A DNA stretch of 64,000 nt from CBDFGN01 sp965247065. GTDB taxonomy: Bacteria > Bacteroidota > Bacteroidia > Cytophagales > Cyclobacteriaceae. The position numbers were made by a program, and so were the translations under genes. The DNA lies in assembly GCA_965247065.1 (NCBI GenBank), contig CBDFGN010000006.1, forward strand, positions 496,001 through 560,000. The letters are read 5' to 3'. Positions within the stretch are counted from its first letter, which is position 1, and each line of letters opens with the position of its first letter. Under the pieces are notes generated by a model. That model was not told where the DNA came from. It ran no database searches and saw only the letters and a list, made by a program, of their open reading frames with translations. Positions 62,411 through 64,000 of the stretch are shown here, in pieces.

Positions 62411-62556
62411 ATTGGCATAGTGGCAATACAACAGGGGACGGCCCAATCCGGGTTCGTCCCCAATTGCTTGTGCGGTGGATAGGCTTCCATTTGTCCACGG
62501 AAGAACCGTTCCGGAGCCCAAAGTATCTGGATCTCAATTTTTTGTATCTTAGACTA

Positions 62557-64000
62557 TGCACTTCAAGAGAGGGGGGTTGGGAGGTTTGAAACTCTTGCCG
62601 ATGGGCTTGAAGTCGGTCCTGCTTATTTCGTTCATGACTACTGCTTCAGGTCAAGATTTCATTAGAATGGAGGACCAGGCAGGCTTGGGACACCTGACCG
62701 ACAACAACGGGGTTGCCGTGGCGGATTATGACCGCGACGGCGACCTGGACATATTTATGGTGGGGTTTTGGTCTTTCGACGATCAAGATGAAACCACCTG
62801 GAATAGGCTCTTGAAAAACAACGGCGACGCTACCTTCGCCGACGTTACTCTCGCGGCTGGGTTTGATCGGCAGTTTGTCAATACGAGTGTTCCGGCTGCC
62901 CGGGGTGAAAAGATGGGCGCATCTTGGGGAGACTATGACAACGATGGATACCCGGACTTATTTTTAACCAATAGCCGGGAGGATGAACTCTACCATAATG
63001 AAGGCGACGGCTCGTTTGTGAATGTCACGGAGCAGGCGGGTGTTGTGGGTTGCCACGAATGCTATACATCCAGTGGCCTTTGGTGGGATCCTGACCGGGA
63101 CGGAGACCTCGATTTGTATGTGAGCCGCGTGAATGGCAATAACATCATGTACGAGAACAAGGGAGATGGAACATTTGACGAGGTCACAAGTAAATTCCGG
63201 CTTTCCGGCGCGGGTATCACCTGGACAAGCGTGGCAATTGATGCTAATCAGGATGGATTTTTGGATCTGTATCTGGCCAACGATACCCAGGAAAACCAAT
63301 TCTTCGAAAATCAAGAGGGGTCTATATTTCTGGAATCCACCGGGCCATATGGACTGGCGGATGAAGGAGCCGGAATGGGGGTAACAGTTGGTGATTACAA
63401 CAATGACGGCCTGTTTGACATCTATGTCACCAATATTTTCAATCACCACCCTAATCCGTTATACACACAACTTCCTGAAAAAAATTATCGCGACGATGCC
63501 CGGGCAATGGGCGTCGAGGACACTGGTTGGGGCTGGGGAACTCACTTTTTTGACTGTGATCATGATGGGGACTTAGATCTGTATGCTGTTAATGGCGTGG
63601 AGGAAAAGGGAATATTATTCAATGAAGAACAGGTTGATGTAAATAACTTCTTTTTCAAAAGCCTGTTCATGGAGGGTACCGAGAGTTTTGAGGATTTTTC
63701 AGTCGGATCGGCCACCGCCGGTTCGGCAAGAGCCAGGGGACTTGAAGTGTTTGACTACGATGATGATGGGGACCTGGATCTCTTGGTTGCCAATTCCAGA
63801 GATAAGCCTTACCTCTATAGGAACGAAATCATTAAAGATGAGCAGCCTGAATCCAAGAACTGGATTAAAATATGGCTTGAGGGAACTGATTCCAATCGAG
63901 ATGCCTACGGGACTGAAGTTATCGCAATAATCGATGGCAAGACCTATCACCGTTGGCATCACGGGGCGGCTTTTTTAGGCCAAAGTTCAAAGCCGGTGCA
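62557..64000 (+). CDS. FG-GAP/VCBS-repeat protein with ASPIC/UnbV domain (3'-partial)
   Basis: Open from the ATG at 62557 to the window edge (481 codons). Signal region around LKSVLLISFMTTASGQ, then FG-GAP repeats with calcium-type loops: ADYDRDGDLDIF, GDYDNDGYPDLF, PDRDGDLDLYVS, DANQDGFLDLY, GDYNNDGLFDIY, DHDGDLDLY, DDDGDLDLLV. Near the end NWIKIWLEGTDSNRDAYGTE and HRWHHGAAFLGQSSKP are the ASPIC/UnbV domain. Secreted propeller proteins of this type often follow SusCD pairs; ligand unknown. 147 bp after susD. Confidence 0.88.

Noticed and set aside
62964..63449. 161-codon minus-strand frame
   Set aside because: Antisense to the FG-GAP protein; Asp/Gly-rich repeats on the + strand explain the open frame.
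1..64000. tRNA, rRNA or CRISPR arrays
   Set aside because: I looked for T-loop-like GTTCRANNC with matching acceptor stems, conserved rRNA strings, and regularly spaced repeats; none was found by eye.

Overview
The window looks like a chromosomal piece from a Bacteroidota bacterium, most likely order Cytophagales. Grounds: a SusC/SusD pair with a hybrid two-component regulator and a GH32 enzyme, the DUF5777/YceI/cytochrome lipoprotein cluster, many outer-membrane barrels ending in an aromatic residue, Sec lipoprotein signals, little reliance on Shine-Dalgarno sites, and -7 promoter elements of the form TAnnTTTG. No rRNA, tRNA or CRISPR array was seen. Taxonomy is inference; family names come from motif recognition without database searches.

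Layout. 1-7.4 kb: miaB (cut by the window edge), pabB, two YceI proteins, a cytochrome-like lipoprotein, DUF5777, a divergent ketol-acid-reductoisomerase-like enzyme and a diheme cytochrome. 7.4-19.6 kb: small and outer-membrane proteins with much decay, including a repeat-containing membrane protein split by an IS982-family element (target duplication TAACTA), a frameshifted ArsM-like methyltransferase, and remnants of a truncated globin and a SnoaL-like protein. 19.6-22.7 kb: a compact sulfur-carrier cysteine operon (cysM-type synthase, JAMM protease, MoaD/CysO-like carrier ending GG-LR, MoeZ) behind an apparent cysteine attenuator: a 22-codon leader with four Cys codons, a terminator and a matching antiterminator. 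22.8-26.2 kb: lhgO, CHAD, small conserved proteins. 26.2-28.2 kb: an array of attC-like palindromes around small genes (membrane protein, ParE toxin/antitoxin, DUF2442/DUF4160), with no integrase in view. 28.6-37.3 kb: ureide/carbamoyl hydrolase, amino acid permease, a GNAT/OHCU chimera, SAM hydrolase, YfiT-like protein, spermidine-synthase-like membrane protein and an exported Pcm. 37.7-43.3 kb: sulfatase, a decayed ParE, a frameshifted amidase, a TfoX-like protein and an alditol-oxidase-like flavoprotein. 43.6-47.2 kb: a CehA/McbA-type gene split by an IS110-family element whose leader can fold like a bridge RNA. 48.5-49.0 kb: a gene-free stretch with DnaA-box-like sites, a candidate oriC. 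49-52.1 kb: small membrane, LON-domain, lectin and OmpA proteins. 52.1-64 kb: a fructan-type polysaccharide utilization locus (regulator, GH32, SusC, SusD) followed by a partial FG-GAP/ASPIC-UnbV protein.

How it fits together: in the sulfur operon MoeZ would adenylate and thiocarboxylate the carrier after the JAMM protease exposes its GG end, and the CysM-type enzyme would use it to make cysteine; the leader would sense charged tRNA-Cys. In the PUL, the periplasmic sugar-sensing regulator would control SusCD uptake and the divergent GH32 enzyme. Several genes are broken by single-base changes in or beside short homopolymers, so some apparent pseudogenes may be sequence errors.
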